64,000 bases of DNA from Carboxylicivirga marina (lineage in GTDB: Bacteria > Bacteroidota > Bacteroidia > Bacteroidales > Marinilabiliaceae): positions 186,001-250,000 of the forward strand of contig NZ_JAENRR010000001.1 of the NCBI RefSeq assembly GCF_016612505.1, written 5' to 3'. Numbering within the stretch: the first letter of the stretch is position 1; each line of letters starts with the position of its first letter. This document shows positions 9,026 through 19,714 of this stretch, one piece after another. The notes beneath the pieces were generated by a model. It saw only the letters and a program-made list of their open reading frames with translations. It did no database searches and was not told the origin of the DNA. A program made the position numbers and the translations under genes.

Positions 9026-11410
9026 ATGAAACAACTTCTTTTAGCAGGCATTGCCTGTTTATTGCTACTCACCAGCTCACACAGTAGCTTCAAAAAGCCA
9101 ACTTATAGTGCATCTACTGCCAGTTATGTTGAGTTATCGAGAATTACATTGAGTGAGCATTCTACAGTATTGGATTTTGTGGTCAACCATGCACCTGAGC
9201 GCAGCATACTGCTCGACTCTACTATTTGTATTCAGAACAGTGAAACAGGCAAAAAATACCCTGTCACAAAAGCCACTGACATTATCTTAGGCGTTAAACA
9301 AACGACAGGTAAAAAAGGAATCCTTAAGTACTCATTGCACTTCCCGGCGATTGACCCCAACACAAAAACAATTCATTACATCGGCAACAACTGGAAGCTC
9401 TTTGATATTCAATTAAACAATGAGCAACAAAAGCCATTAATCCCCGAAAAACTACTGGGTAACTGGTTGAAACAGGATGGAAGCTACGAATGGGTTTATG
9501 GTCTGTTCGAAAAAAGAACCATCTATAAGAATGCTGTTTGGGAAAATAAAACACTTAAAAAGCAATCGGGCTATTACCTGCTAAACATCGAAAATGATAA
9601 CGAGTCTAAAACACTGTACCTGAAACCTAAAGGAAAACAACTTTTAATTGGCGAAAGCGCTGACAGCTGGCAATTGCACATCCAATCAAGGCTTAACACC
9701 CCGAAAAACGATTCTGAAGAAGGTGCTTATCAGTTTTCGGGCATTAAAAACGACACGGCTATTTACAAGGGTTATATCCATGGCTTCCATCCCATGATGG
9801 GGCAACGTGCCATGTTATACCTCACCAATATATTCCTAAGCAAATCGGAATACTACTCGGTAGTCATTCAAAAAGATGGCAGCTTCTCAATCAAAGTGCC
9901 CATTATGCATGCACAAGAGGCTGTTTTACGATTGAATAATTCAACTTACAGGGTATTACTGGAGCCTGGTAAAGAAAGTTTTCAGTTCATCGATTATACC
10001 AAAGATACTGATGTATATGGTGGCAGAACGACTCCTTTAGAACAGAAAACACTTTTTATGGGCGAAACGGCTAAAGTCAATAACGACATTGTAAAAATGG
10101 ACTCCATCTCATACAAAGGCTACCAGGCCAAGAAAATGTCATTAGATGCAAACCCGGAGGAATACAAAGCTTACTGTCTGGAAGAACTGGCAAATAAGCT
10201 GAACGCCATCGAACAGCTTAACAGAGCTTACCCCCTATCAAAGCAAGCCATTGCATTCAAGCAAACCAAGCTTAAATACCAGGTGTATGCTCAACTGTTG
10301 GATTACAACCAAAGCAGGACTGATGCCTATAAAAGCAAGCATAATATACCAAGACAGCAAAAACAGATTGACTTAGAGGCTATTCCACTTAAACAATCCT
10401 ATTTTGATTTTATAAGAGCTAAAGAATTAAACAATCCAGAGGCTTTATTAACTCCAGGCAGTTATGGTTTATTCCTCTCAAAATTAAGTCGCCTGGACGA
10501 TGTATTGCCTAAAGCTAACTTTATATACAAAGCACTTAAAGATTCATTAATCAACCGAAATAGTGAAGTCAGTGGTGAAGAATTGGAGCTATTAAAGACC
10601 TTATCAAACGCTAAGTCAAAAGATGAGGCTGTTCAAACAATCAACTCAAAGATGAAGGTATGGGTTGGGTTCTATCGAAAACATGTTGATCTTATCAATA
10701 AAGTGGTTCATGACTCATATGATGCACAGTTTTCAAATAACTTAAAAACCTATTTGAAGTTGGAAGATGGTCTGGCTAAGGACATTCTCTTTTCTCAGTT
10801 AAATGCTGTTCGTCTGACCAAAAACAAGAGCCTACCCAATACAGTGGTGGAGGAACACCTGAAAACGATTGTGGTTGACCAGACAATCGAACAGATTTTA
10901 CTGGATTTTTACCAGGTAAAAGCTACAGAGGCAGCCACCCTGCGAAAAATTAAGGCCGATAAGACTGCTGCCCGTATCGTTGAAACACCCAAAGTAAAAG
11001 GTGGTGTACTACTTGATGGCATTATGCAAAAATACAAAGGCCAACTTGTTTATGTTGACTTTTGGGCCACCTGGTGCGCCCCCTGTATGAATGGCATAAA
11101 AAAAATCGCCCCTCTTAAAGAAGAGTTAAATGGTCAGAACATTGCATTTGTTTACATTACCAACGAGTCATCACCTAAGAAAAACTGGCTTTCAAGTATC
11201 CAAACCATTAAAGGCGACCATTATCGCTTAAATAAGACGGAATGGAATCACCTTAAATCACAATTTGCCATAAAAGGCATCCCACGCTATATGTTGGTCA
11301 ATAACGATGGTCAATTAGTGGATGATAATGTTGGGCATTTATCCAATAAGGAATTAAAAAAGTTATTTAAAAAACATGGTGACAGCACTAAGCTTGTCAA
11401 TATAGAATAG
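9026..11410 (+). CDS. Exported TlpA/thioredoxin-fold protein with CxxC active site
   Basis: The 794 residues begin with a signal peptide (to about residue 20). A beta-rich region around 235-320 (YKGYIHGFHPMMGQRAMLYL) resembles the DUF4369-type modules of Bacteroidota thioredoxins, followed by a long helical middle (about 370-640). The C-terminal thioredoxin domain has VYVDFWATWCAPC with the redox pair C684/C687, then the cis-Pro region KGIPRYMLV. It probably acts in the periplasm as a thiol-disulfide reductase. Family members serve cytochrome c maturation or general disulfide reduction; which applies here is not shown. It stands alone between two terminators. It is larger than the usual 350-450-residue relatives because of the N-terminal extension. 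Confidence 0.85.
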   Translation: MKQLLLAGIACLLLLTSSHSSFKKPTYSASTASYVELSRITLSEHSTVLDFVVNHAPERSILLDSTICIQNSETGKKYPVTKATDIILGVKQTTGKKGILKYSLHFPAIDPNTKTIHYIGNNWKLFDIQLNNEQQKPLIPEKLLGNWLKQDGSYEWVYGLFEKRTIYKNAVWENKTLKKQSGYYLLNIENDNESKTLYLKPKGKQLLIGESADSWQLHIQSRLNTPKNDSEEGAYQFSGIKNDTAIYKGYIHGFHPMMGQRAMLYLTNIFLSKSEYYSVVIQKDGSFSIKVPIMHAQEAVLRLNNSTYRVLLEPGKESFQFIDYTKDTDVYGGRTTPLEQKTLFMGETAKVNNDIVKMDSISYKGYQAKKMSLDANPEEYKAYCLEELANKLNAIEQLNRAYPLSKQAIAFKQTKLKYQVYAQLLDYNQSRTDAYKSKHNIPRQQKQIDLEAIPLKQSYFDFIRAKELNNPEALLTPGSYGLFLSKLSRLDDVLPKANFIYKALKDSLINRNSEVSGEELELLKTLSNAKSKDEAVQTINSKMKVWVGFYRKHVDLINKVVHDSYDAQFSNNLKTYLKLEDGLAKDILFSQLNAVRLTKNKSLPNTVVEEHLKTIVVDQTIEQILLDFYQVKATEAATLRKIKADKTAARIVETPKVKGGVLLDGIMQKYKGQLVYVDFWATWCAPCMNGIKKIAPLKEELNGQNIAFVYITNESSPKKNWLSSIQTIKGDHYRLNKTEWNHLKSQFAIKGIPRYMLVNNDGQLVDDNVGHLSNKELKKLFKKHGDSTKLVNIE

Positions 11411-11445
11411 AAGGTTTATAGGTTGGGTTAATAAATGGTGAGAAG

Positions 11446-11480
11446 CTGCTCAGAAATTATGATAATTTCTGGGCAGTTTT
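11446..11480 (+). terminator. Intrinsic terminator of the thioredoxin-fold gene
   Basis: A near-perfect palindrome: CTGCTCAGAAATTAT pairs with ATAATTTCTGGGCAG (one wobble) and is followed by TTTT, 35 bases after the stop. Confidence 0.85.
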
Positions 11481-11970
11481 GATTTATTGTTTCAATTGTA
11501 CTAACACCTTACCTTTACGCTATCACGACAGAATCACGTTAACTACCGTCTCAGCTCTATAACTCCCCTGCATCTTTCATTTAAAAAGAAATTTCATGTA
11601 GGATATACGCCTTGCACGATAGACGTCCCCTCCAAAAACCATTAAGCTCTAATTAAATAGCTCAATGACTCCTAAGTTCCACCTTCAAGCTCCGAATCCA
11701 ATGCTAAAAAGCACCGGATTAAATAACATTTGCTCTGGTATCAATGCCCGAGTGCAATGATTTTATTCCCCGATTGCAGCGAATTAATTCCTTAAAGCCT
11801 CCGGTTTAATACCTCAAGGCAGCAATTTTATAGTTTGCAGCCTGGAAGCTGAAGTATTTTCAGAGAATGGTAAAGCTCAAAAGCAATTAGTCCACGGCCA
11901 TCAGGCATCTGCTTTGGAGCAAAAAGAATTCAAGATGAAGAAAAAATAAATAAATGCAGAGTAATAATTC
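11481..11970. other. Gene-free stretch
   Basis: About 490 bases with no open frame that looks coding on either strand, no tRNA-like fold and no promoter of note. Short in-frame patches near 11870-11950 end in stops and could be decayed coding sequence, but I cannot assign them. Confidence 0.5.
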
Positions 11971-12081
11971 GGATGGGCAGAGCTGGAAGAACGAAGTATG
12001 GAGCTTGTGAAATTTGGTTCTGGAGCCTACAGAAGAAGTGTCAGTGCTAAGGAAGGAATTTATGACCCTATAAAAAAATAA
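11971..12081 (+). pseudogene. Possible 3' remnant of a lost gene
   Basis: An open frame of 36 codons with protein-like composition (GWAELEERSMELVKFGSG, ending EGIYDPIKK) runs to a stop at 12081, but two stop codons (11962-11967) precede it and there is no proper start. It ends just before a hairpin that could serve as a shared terminator, as the tail of a real gene would. It may be a truncated relic or chance. I do not recognise the family. Confidence 0.2.
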
Positions 12082-12105
12082 TCCAGAGGTCTGCTTCCGG
12101 ATTAT
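12072..12105 (-). terminator. Intrinsic terminator of the 156-residue hypothetical gene
   Basis: On the minus strand ATAATCC and GGATTAT pair and are followed by a run of T residues (complement of 12072-12078). It lies 7 bases past the stop codon. Confidence 0.75.
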
Positions 12106-12112
12106 CTGTTAT

Positions 12113-12583
12113 TTAATCTATTGTTTCCTGCTTTTTACGTCGGCCTGGAAAACGTGTACGCAAATCGTCATAGATTTCTTTGGCGCCCGGCACATTATTT
12201 TTGGAAGCCATCTTTGCGTTATTATAAAATAACAAAGCCTGTGTATAAGCTTCACTGCCCGCCAACATAGCAGTGTCATTAATCTGACTCGCCATTTTTC
12301 TTAAAAGACTTTCAATGGGCAACAAGCCAGTCGCATCAGCTACATCAATATCAAAATCTTCCTGAGTGGCATATGAAGGACGCAACTCCGGCCTTTGTTG
12401 GCTGTATTCGTGCGAATTAACCACAAATGCGAGTGTCTTTTCCCCCATCTTTGGCAATGATATACGCTCCTCTTTAGTAAGCGTAATCATATAATTCTTC
12501 ATCAAGGCATTCACTTCATTTAATTTAGCTACTGCCTGCTCAAGCACATCACTTGGTATGCTTGTGGTGTGATTATTCTTCAT
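12113..12583 (-). CDS. Hypothetical protein, 156 residues
   Basis: I do not recognise a named domain. The protein is soluble, with no signal peptide or membrane helix, and is predicted largely helical: N-terminal VLEQAVAKLNEVNALM, a segment LTKEERISLPKMGEKTLAFV, and a basic C-terminus FPGRRKKQE. Clear terminator downstream and a structured leader upstream support a real single-gene unit. Small cytosolic proteins with a LPKMGEKTLAFV-like segment recur in Bacteroidota as I remember, but no function is known to me. Confidence 0.75.
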   Translation of the reverse strand: MKNNHTTSIPSDVLEQAVAKLNEVNALMKNYMITLTKEERISLPKMGEKTLAFVVNSHEYSQQRPELRPSYATQEDFDIDVADATGLLPIESLLRKMASQINDTAMLAGSEAYTQALLFYNNAKMASKNNVPGAKEIYDDLRTRFPGRRKKQETID

Positions 12584-12614
12584 AAATTTCTATTTTTGTG
12601 AAAATTCAACATTT

Positions 12615-12666
12615 GCGGAACACATTGGCCCGAAAGTTGGCAGACCCAAGGCCTATTGTGCTCCGC
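12615..12666 (-). promoter_or_regulatory. Structured 5' leader of the 156-residue hypothetical gene
   Basis: GCGGAACACA (12615-12624) can pair with TGTGCTCCGC (12657-12666), one mismatch, enclosing an inner GGCC/GGCC pairing. The element ends about 30 bases before the ATG at 12583. On the plus strand it is followed by TTTTT and could alternatively act as a terminator. I cannot match it to a known riboswitch. Confidence 0.35.
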
Positions 12667-12960
12667 GTTTTTAATTAGCAACATGAATTAACAAAATATA
12701 TTAATGACGATATCGCTCGACTTGACGAATGCACACAATACATTTACAAACCCCTCAATTTCTTTGACTAAAGTGGATTACTGTTAATTCCTAGCTACTT
12801 CATAACCTTATTGTGTTAAGTATGAAAATCATAACTACTCCTGTAACAACCACTTAGCTTACTCACACAGTACAGGCCTTTATTCAACATGACTTTCATC
12901 AGCAAAATTCCCAAATCCAATCAATAAGTTTGCGTCACCATGATGAACTATAAGGTTTAT
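12667..12960. other. Gene-free stretch
   Basis: AT-rich, no coding frame seen. Near its end, TTTG at 12929-12932 followed 18 bases later by TAAGGTTTA resembles a weak Bacteroidota promoter pointing at the hairpin at 13012. Confidence 0.4.
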
Positions 12961-13047
12961 AAATAATAAGTAGGACGATTAAAACTGAACTTACTTACAA
13001 CACAATAGATTAACCCGGAAAGTATCGACTTTTCGGGTTTCTTATTT
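12961..13047 (+). ncRNA. Candidate small RNA ending in an orphan terminator
   Basis: No gene lies upstream on the plus strand, yet a well-formed terminator is present: AACCCGGAAAGT pairs with ACTTTTCGGGTT around ATCG (13012-13039), followed by TTTCTTATTT. With the weak promoter-like pair at 12929-12959 this would give a transcript of roughly 80 bases. Speculative. Confidence 0.25.
13012..13047 (+). terminator. Orphan intrinsic terminator
   Basis: A twelve-base stem with one wobble, a four-base loop and a T-rich tail. It is not associated with any protein gene on this strand. Confidence 0.65.
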
Positions 13048-13164
13048 AAAATTCCTGTGACAGAATACACTATTATTCCTCAAGAATAAACTCCAATATA
13101 CGATAGGTGCGGAGTTTCAAGAGGTTCCTCTTATAGTCAACAGGAAAATTGCTTTTAAGAATTC

Positions 13165-13356
13165 TTGTTTTCAACTCAAGCCGTTGAGGCTTTCCCTTTT
13201 TGCCTCCAGCTCAAAAAGGGAAGAAAAAAGCCGCCGACTCAAGCACTCGTTTACCCATTTAGGCAACATAACGGGAAAAATTTAAAGATTAACAGCTTGG
13301 TATCAAATTTTTCTTTCCTTTATTTATGCCAATGGGGCCCAAACTGCGCTGCTTAG
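13165..13356. repeat. Probable interspersed hairpin repeat
   Basis: The segment has a small hairpin CTCAA-GCCG-TTGAG (13175-13188), then an 11-base perfect stem TTCCCTTTTTG / CAAAAAGGGAA (13192-13222), then a region with further GC blocks (GGGGCCCAAAC). An open frame crosses it, but its translation is arginine/lysine/proline-rich without domain character. The layout is what I associate with REP-like interspersed repeats in Bacteroidota intergenic DNA. It is seen only once in this window, so repetition is inference. Confidence 0.35.
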
Positions 13357-13447
13357 GTCGGTATTACCAAAAAAATGAAAAATCCCTGCTATAGGTAACA
13401 GATCATTCCAACCTTTTTTAACACTCACAAAACGGCTATTACATTAA

Positions 13448-15100
<1,653 letters not shown>

Positions 15101-15130
15101 GCACACAACAAACCGATATATTTACAATAA

Positions 15131-15172
15131 GGGAAAGGGTAAGACATGTAGCTGTTTTACCTTTTTTTTGAT
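15131..15172 (+). terminator. Probable weak terminator of the ABC-F gene
   Basis: GGTAA pairs with TTACC around an imperfect loop and is followed by eight T residues, 30-70 bases after the stop. The stem is short. Confidence 0.5.
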
Positions 15173-15175
15173 AAA

Positions 15176-15451
15176 CTATTTCTGTTTTAACTCATCGACT
15201 TCTCTTACTGAATTCGTTATGACTGTTGAATCATTGGGTACGATGGTCACATCGCTATTAACATTTGTAAAATAAACATAGGTACCCTTATCGTAAAATC
15301 GATACACCTTACAACCATCATGTTCAAACAGGTAAGACACATTATAACCGGCATTATTCTCCGATGGTGAGTAGCTTATGGGTTGTTGAATAGTACATGA
15401 ATATAAACCAACAGCCATACAACTAATCAGTGGGTAAATCATCTTCTTCAT
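15176..15451 (-). CDS. DUF4884-type small lipoprotein
   Basis: A 91-residue protein from the ATG at 15451 (MKKMIYPLISCM), chosen over an ATG 36 bases upstream because it starts a proper lipoprotein signal with lipobox Cys in GLYSCT. The body (YNVSYLFEHDGCKVYRFYD, then YVYFTNVNSDVT) matches my memory of the DUF4884 family of Bacteroidota. Likely anchored in the envelope; function unknown. It stands alone, convergent with the ABC-F gene. Confidence 0.75.
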   Translation of the reverse strand: MKKMIYPLISCMAVGLYSCTIQQPISYSPSENNAGYNVSYLFEHDGCKVYRFYDKGTYVYFTNVNSDVTIVPNDSTVITNSVREVDELKQK

Positions 15452-15707
15452 AAAAATATAATTAAGGGTTAAACTGCATTTTATCAAACATCGGTTCGGA
15501 GCTTACTATATACTGCCAAATCAAAATAACACAACCTATAATACGTACTCCGGCACGCTCAATTCCATCAAAAATAAAGCCAAGAATTACTGCATCTGCT
15601 TTCTGTGTTCAATGACCTATGTGATTAAGTAATAATTATGAAGTTTCACACCTAATTTTTCGCTGTTTTTTCGTTTTTTTGCCCTATCAATATAAATAAA
15701 GTAATCA

Positions 15708-16442
15708 ATGAAAGTATTTCTCGGATACCTCTTAACTCCATTTTTTCATCTTTATTACGGATTAGTGTTGGTCATATTCCATCCTTTTCAGGTATTAGGT
15801 CACAAATTATTCGGTGATCATGCTCGTCGTAAAGTGGTTGATTCTCTGAATTTTTTCCTGATAAAGGGATTATTTTTAATGGGATGTAGAGTTAGGTTCT
15901 TTGGATTTGACGCATTGCCAGAAGGGCGACCAGTCATCATTGTTTCAAACCACCAAAGTCTTTATGATATACCTGCTATTGTTCATGGTTTTAAAAAGTA
16001 CTATCCCAAATTTATTTCAAAAATTGAACTGGGAAAAAATCTACCAAGTATCTCATATAACCTTATACATGGAAAATCAGCTTTAATTGACCGTTCCAAT
16101 GGTTCTCAATCAATCAAAGAAATTTTTAAACTTGGTCGGTTAATACAAGACAATAACTTTGCAGCTTGTATATTTCCTGAAGGTACACGAAGTAAAAATG
16201 GGCGTGTAAAAAAGTTTAAAATCCCTGGTGTGAGCACTCTTTTGCGAGCGGCTCCTGATGCGATCATCATACCATTTGTCATTAATGGACATAGCAAAAT
16301 GATGTACAAAGGAATGTTTCCTTTAAAATTTGGAGAAAAAATTACCTATACAGCATTGGCCCCGATAGAACCGAAAGGGAAAGATATTGAACAGCTGATG
16401 TCTGATATTCAGCAATTAATTAAAGCGGAACTCGAACAATAG
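15708..16442 (+). CDS. plsC: 1-acyl-sn-glycerol-3-phosphate acyltransferase
   Basis: Membrane-associated acyltransferase that adds the second acyl chain to lysophosphatidic acid, giving phosphatidic acid for phospholipid synthesis. The 244 residues carry the catalytic HX4D motif as NHQSLYD (H82, D87) and the substrate-binding FPEGTRS (about 156-162). Hydrophobic segments near the N-terminus (about 5-30 and 48-60) anchor it to the inner membrane. The length is typical. It is a single-gene unit with a strong terminator downstream. Related acyltransferases (ornithine-lipid OlsA, for example) share these motifs, so exact substrate is inferred. Confidence 0.88.
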   Translation: MKVFLGYLLTPFFHLYYGLVLVIFHPFQVLGHKLFGDHARRKVVDSLNFFLIKGLFLMGCRVRFFGFDALPEGRPVIIVSNHQSLYDIPAIVHGFKKYYPKFISKIELGKNLPSISYNLIHGKSALIDRSNGSQSIKEIFKLGRLIQDNNFAACIFPEGTRSKNGRVKKFKIPGVSTLLRAAPDAIIIPFVINGHSKMMYKGMFPLKFGEKITYTALAPIEPKGKDIEQLMSDIQQLIKAELEQ

Positions 16443-16490
16443 TATCGACCAAACGATAAAATTATTCTAATTTATTGAAATTTAATAAGA

Positions 16491-16514
16491 AACGACCCTC
16501 GGGTCGTTTTTTTT
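16491..16514 (+). terminator. Intrinsic terminator of plsC
   Basis: AACGACCC pairs with GGGTCGTT around TC and is followed by a run of T residues to 16514. Confidence 0.92.
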
Positions 16515-16563
16515 GTACCCATTAATAACGTATCTTCGCTATCTTAATTAACCATAACAATCA

Positions 16564-18336
16564 ATGGATTTATTAAACAAACACACTTTCCACATTCCGG
16601 TGTTAGGCTTAGGTTATACACTCGATACACCTATCAATGTGGCGCCTTATGGTATTTCATCTGTAATATCATTAGTAGATGACAGTTTAATGGAGCAGAT
16701 GCGCGAGTTTTATTGTAACAAATTTGATTTGCCATTTAAAGCTATTTCTGAAAAAGCAGAAGATTTTAGAGCTAAACGCATCACATCATACTTAAACATG
16801 GTGGATGACATTGTTAGCAATAAAGTTGCAGACCTGAAGAAAACAGCTTACGAGAAGAGTGAAGAGTTAGAGAAGTATTTTGATATGCTTCCTGATTTTG
16901 CATCCATAAAAGAGAAATTTAATATTGCTGAAAAGAGCCGTCAGATTAAAGAAGAGCTAGGCAATTGGATTCAGGAACACTTACCAATTGGAGATATTGA
17001 TGTTAACATCATGACTAAATTGGATAAAGTTAACTCTAAGAATGGCGAAGAATTACCAATTGAATATAACGACGCTCATGCTGCTGTAAGAGGCTTTGCT
17101 AACAGCCAGTTAAGTTCATCTTTGGTATTGTCGGCAGGAATGAGTCCAAGACTTTATAGCTATTTAGAAAAATTCAAAGATTTCTTTCCTGATATCAATG
17201 GGCAGCTTAAAAAGAAAATCATCTTAAAAGTTAGTGACTTTCGCTCGGCGTTGGTACAAGGTAAAATGCTTGCTGCAAAAGGACTTTGGGTTTCTGAATA
17301 TCGCATTGAAAGCGGTGTAAACTGTGGCGGGCATGCATTCCCAACCAATGGTGTTTTATTTGGGCCTATTCTGGATGAATTCAGAACGAATCGCGATAAA
17401 CTACTTGATACTTGTAAAAGCGTATACGAATCAGCACTTGCTAAAAAAGAACTGACAGCACCTGCCTCAACGCCTTCGATAAAAGTAACTGCTCAGGGTG
17501 GCGTTGGCTCCAATGAAGAGCATAACTTTTTAATGGACCACTACGAGATGGATGGCGTAGGTTGGGGAACACCATTTATGCTGGTTCCGGAAGCTGTTAG
17601 CATCGATACCAAAACTTTAAACCTGCTTAAGGAAGCTAAAGAGAAAGATCTATACTTCAGTGGATTGTCGCCTCTTGGCGTACCATTCAACAGTATTAAA
17701 TGGGCTTCGATGAGCGAACAACGCTTGACTAATGCTGAAAATGGCAAGCACGGAATGCCATGTACTAAGCAGTTTTTGAAATACAATACTGAATATACCG
17801 AGAAGCCAATTTGTACAGCATCAACTCAATACAAGAAAAAGAAATTGGCAGAGCTCAATGAGCAGAACTTGCCTTCTGAAGCATATCAAACAGCATACGA
17901 TACAATTACTGAAAAAGAATGTTTGTGTGTAGGCTTAGGTGTTTCTTTGCTTGAGTCAAAAAACATTGAAGTTGGGCCGACCGATAAGGTAACTGTTTGT
18001 CCGGGACCAAATTTGGCTTATTTCTCAAAAGAAGCAAGCCTAAAAGAAATGGTGGATCACATTTATGGTCGTATTAACTTATTAGATAAGCGCCCTCGTC
18101 CACACATGTTTACAAAAGAACTGGGCATGTACCTTGATATCTTTAAAAAACGTGTTGAAAGTTTCTTATCAAATCCAGAAAACAACAAAGAAAAGAAGCA
18201 GTTAACAGCTTTTCAGAAAAACATTTCGGATGGAGTTAAGTATTATACCGATTTGTTTCAGGAAAAGAAAAAGGAAGTCGTTTCAGAGATTGAACAACTA
18301 ATTGGCAAATATCCAATTATTAATAAAGAATTATAG
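16564..18336 (+). CDS. Conserved hypothetical protein, cysteine-rich, possible TIM-barrel oxidoreductase
   Basis: A soluble protein of 590 residues without signal peptide. I cannot name the family. The N-terminus (LGLGYTLDTPINVAPYGISSV) and the central motif ESGVNCGGHAFPTNG (C254) recall flavin-binding barrel enzymes of the nitronate monooxygenase or glutamate synthase type, but this is only a resemblance. The C-terminal third has clustered cysteines: C400 (MPCTK), C417 (PICTAS), C453 and C455 (ECLCVG) and C479 (VCPGPN), a pattern that could hold an iron-sulfur cluster. A coiled, charged region lies at about 95-150. It is a single gene between two terminators. A cytosolic redox enzyme is my best guess. 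Confidence 0.75.
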   Translation: MDLLNKHTFHIPVLGLGYTLDTPINVAPYGISSVISLVDDSLMEQMREFYCNKFDLPFKAISEKAEDFRAKRITSYLNMVDDIVSNKVADLKKTAYEKSEELEKYFDMLPDFASIKEKFNIAEKSRQIKEELGNWIQEHLPIGDIDVNIMTKLDKVNSKNGEELPIEYNDAHAAVRGFANSQLSSSLVLSAGMSPRLYSYLEKFKDFFPDINGQLKKKIILKVSDFRSALVQGKMLAAKGLWVSEYRIESGVNCGGHAFPTNGVLFGPILDEFRTNRDKLLDTCKSVYESALAKKELTAPASTPSIKVTAQGGVGSNEEHNFLMDHYEMDGVGWGTPFMLVPEAVSIDTKTLNLLKEAKEKDLYFSGLSPLGVPFNSIKWASMSEQRLTNAENGKHGMPCTKQFLKYNTEYTEKPICTASTQYKKKKLAELNEQNLPSEAYQTAYDTITEKECLCVGLGVSLLESKNIEVGPTDKVTVCPGPNLAYFSKEASLKEMVDHIYGRINLLDKRPRPHMFTKELGMYLDIFKKRVESFLSNPENNKEKKQLTAFQKNISDGVKYYTDLFQEKKKEVVSEIEQLIGKYPIINKEL

Positions 18337-18341
18337 TAGAC

Positions 18342-18377
18342 AAGACCTTAAGGCTTAAAAACCTTAAGGTCTTTTTT
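18342..18377. terminator. Bidirectional terminator between the cysteine-rich gene and tilS
   Basis: AAGACCTTAAGG pairs perfectly with CCTTAAGGTCTT around eight bases, with T residues after it on the plus strand. It is placed between convergent genes and can serve both. Confidence 0.88.
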
Positions 18378-19704
18378 ATTTCAATTCTATCTCTAAAATT
18401 CGTTTAGTCCTATTGGTTACTTTAAAGCGATCATCGATTCGCCTGCCCAGTACCCAAACAATATCCTCGCCACTCTCCATCAACCAGGCATCTTCTTTAT
18501 CTTTGAGGCTATACTTTTCATCAATAAAAAAGTCGCTAAGCTTTTTAAAACCTGTCATACCAAGAGGCATAAATGAGTCCGCCTTCTTCCACTTACGCAC
18601 CAACAAGGGCAAGTCAACCAAGTCTGCATCTAAATGTATTAGCCCGGCATTACGCGAAAAACGGAAACCTTTAGGTTTATCATACACCTGAATAATCATC
18701 GATACCTCCTCATGGTTATCTCCTTCTTCAACCCAAAAATGCTGCACTCCAACTTCTTCAATGGGCAATACCAGCAAATTATGACGATCCTTAATTAATC
18801 GATACGAATCACTAAAAAATTGCTTGCCAGACAAACCATGCAAATGGTCAATCACTTCTGCGACAACGGCTGAATTAAAACCATATGGCCGAAGCACTTC
18901 AAATAACAAAGATGAATAGTGTGGATAATTCTCCAACTTAGAAATGGGAATAATCACTTTATCATCTTCATCAACAACATCAGTTTCCTGAAACCGCTCA
19001 ACTTCACTTTTGAGCATTAGCTCTGCATCTTTCAGATGAGCCAGGTTAGACTGCATAGTATCAAAAAAGACAGGGTTGATAGATTCCAATACCGGTACGA
19101 TATCGTGACGGATTTTGTTACGAATAAACTTTGTATCGTCATTAGATTCATCGTGGCAATAGGCAATCTTATTAACCTCACAATAGGTTTCGACAGATGC
19201 TCGCGGATAATCAAGCAAAGGCCTGATTATATTTCCATTTCGATAGCTAATTCCACTTAACCCTCTTAATCCGGTTCCACGAACAAGGTTTAGGAAAAAT
19301 GTTTCGATGGAATCGTTACCATGATGACCTGTCACAATAGCATCCAGATTATGCTCATCGAGTAAAGATGAAAACCAATTGTAACGCAGTTCACGAGCAG
19401 CCATTTCTATTGAAATCTTCTTCTCACGAGCATAGGCATTTGTTTGAAATACGGTGGTAACAAGTTTTACATTCTTGCTGTTGCAAAAGCCCTTAACCAA
19501 TTGCTCATCAGAATCAGAATCAGAACCTCTCAACTGAAAGTTACAATGCGCAGCTATCAACTTATAACCACCCTCAATAAGTAGGTTTAGTAATGCCATT
19601 GAATCAGCACCACCACTAACTGCTACCAGCAGCTTATCCTCACTAGCAATATGACACTTACTTTCAAGAACGTGCTGTATATTTTTGAAGCTGAGCTTAT
19701 CCAT
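18376..19704 (-). CDS. tilS: tRNA(Ile)-lysidine synthase
   Basis: Modifies C34 of the CAU-anticodon isoleucine tRNA to lysidine using ATP and lysine, so that the tRNA reads AUA codons. The 442 residues show the PP-loop VSGGADSMAL (about 29-38), the family pair HCNFQLRG and ARELRYNWF, TGHHGNDSIETFFLN, and a C-terminal TilS_C domain (about 360-442, LPLLVRKWKKADSFMPLGM). It starts 10 bases after the pabB stop, so the two are co-transcribed. Confidence 0.95.
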   Translation of the reverse strand: MDKLSFKNIQHVLESKCHIASEDKLLVAVSGGADSMALLNLLIEGGYKLIAAHCNFQLRGSDSDSDEQLVKGFCNSKNVKLVTTVFQTNAYAREKKISIEMAARELRYNWFSSLLDEHNLDAIVTGHHGNDSIETFFLNLVRGTGLRGLSGISYRNGNIIRPLLDYPRASVETYCEVNKIAYCHDESNDDTKFIRNKIRHDIVPVLESINPVFFDTMQSNLAHLKDAELMLKSEVERFQETDVVDEDDKVIIPISKLENYPHYSSLLFEVLRPYGFNSAVVAEVIDHLHGLSGKQFFSDSYRLIKDRHNLLVLPIEEVGVQHFWVEEGDNHEEVSMIIQVYDKPKGFRFSRNAGLIHLDADLVDLPLLVRKWKKADSFMPLGMTGFKKLSDFFIDEKYSLKDKEDAWLMESGEDIVWVLGRRIDDRFKVTNRTKRILEIELK

Positions 19705-19714
19705 TTAAATAGGC

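Noticed and set aside
13165-13356. Open frame of 63 codons
   Set aside because: It crosses two strong hairpins, has no ribosome-binding or promoter signal and biased composition; treated as a repeat.
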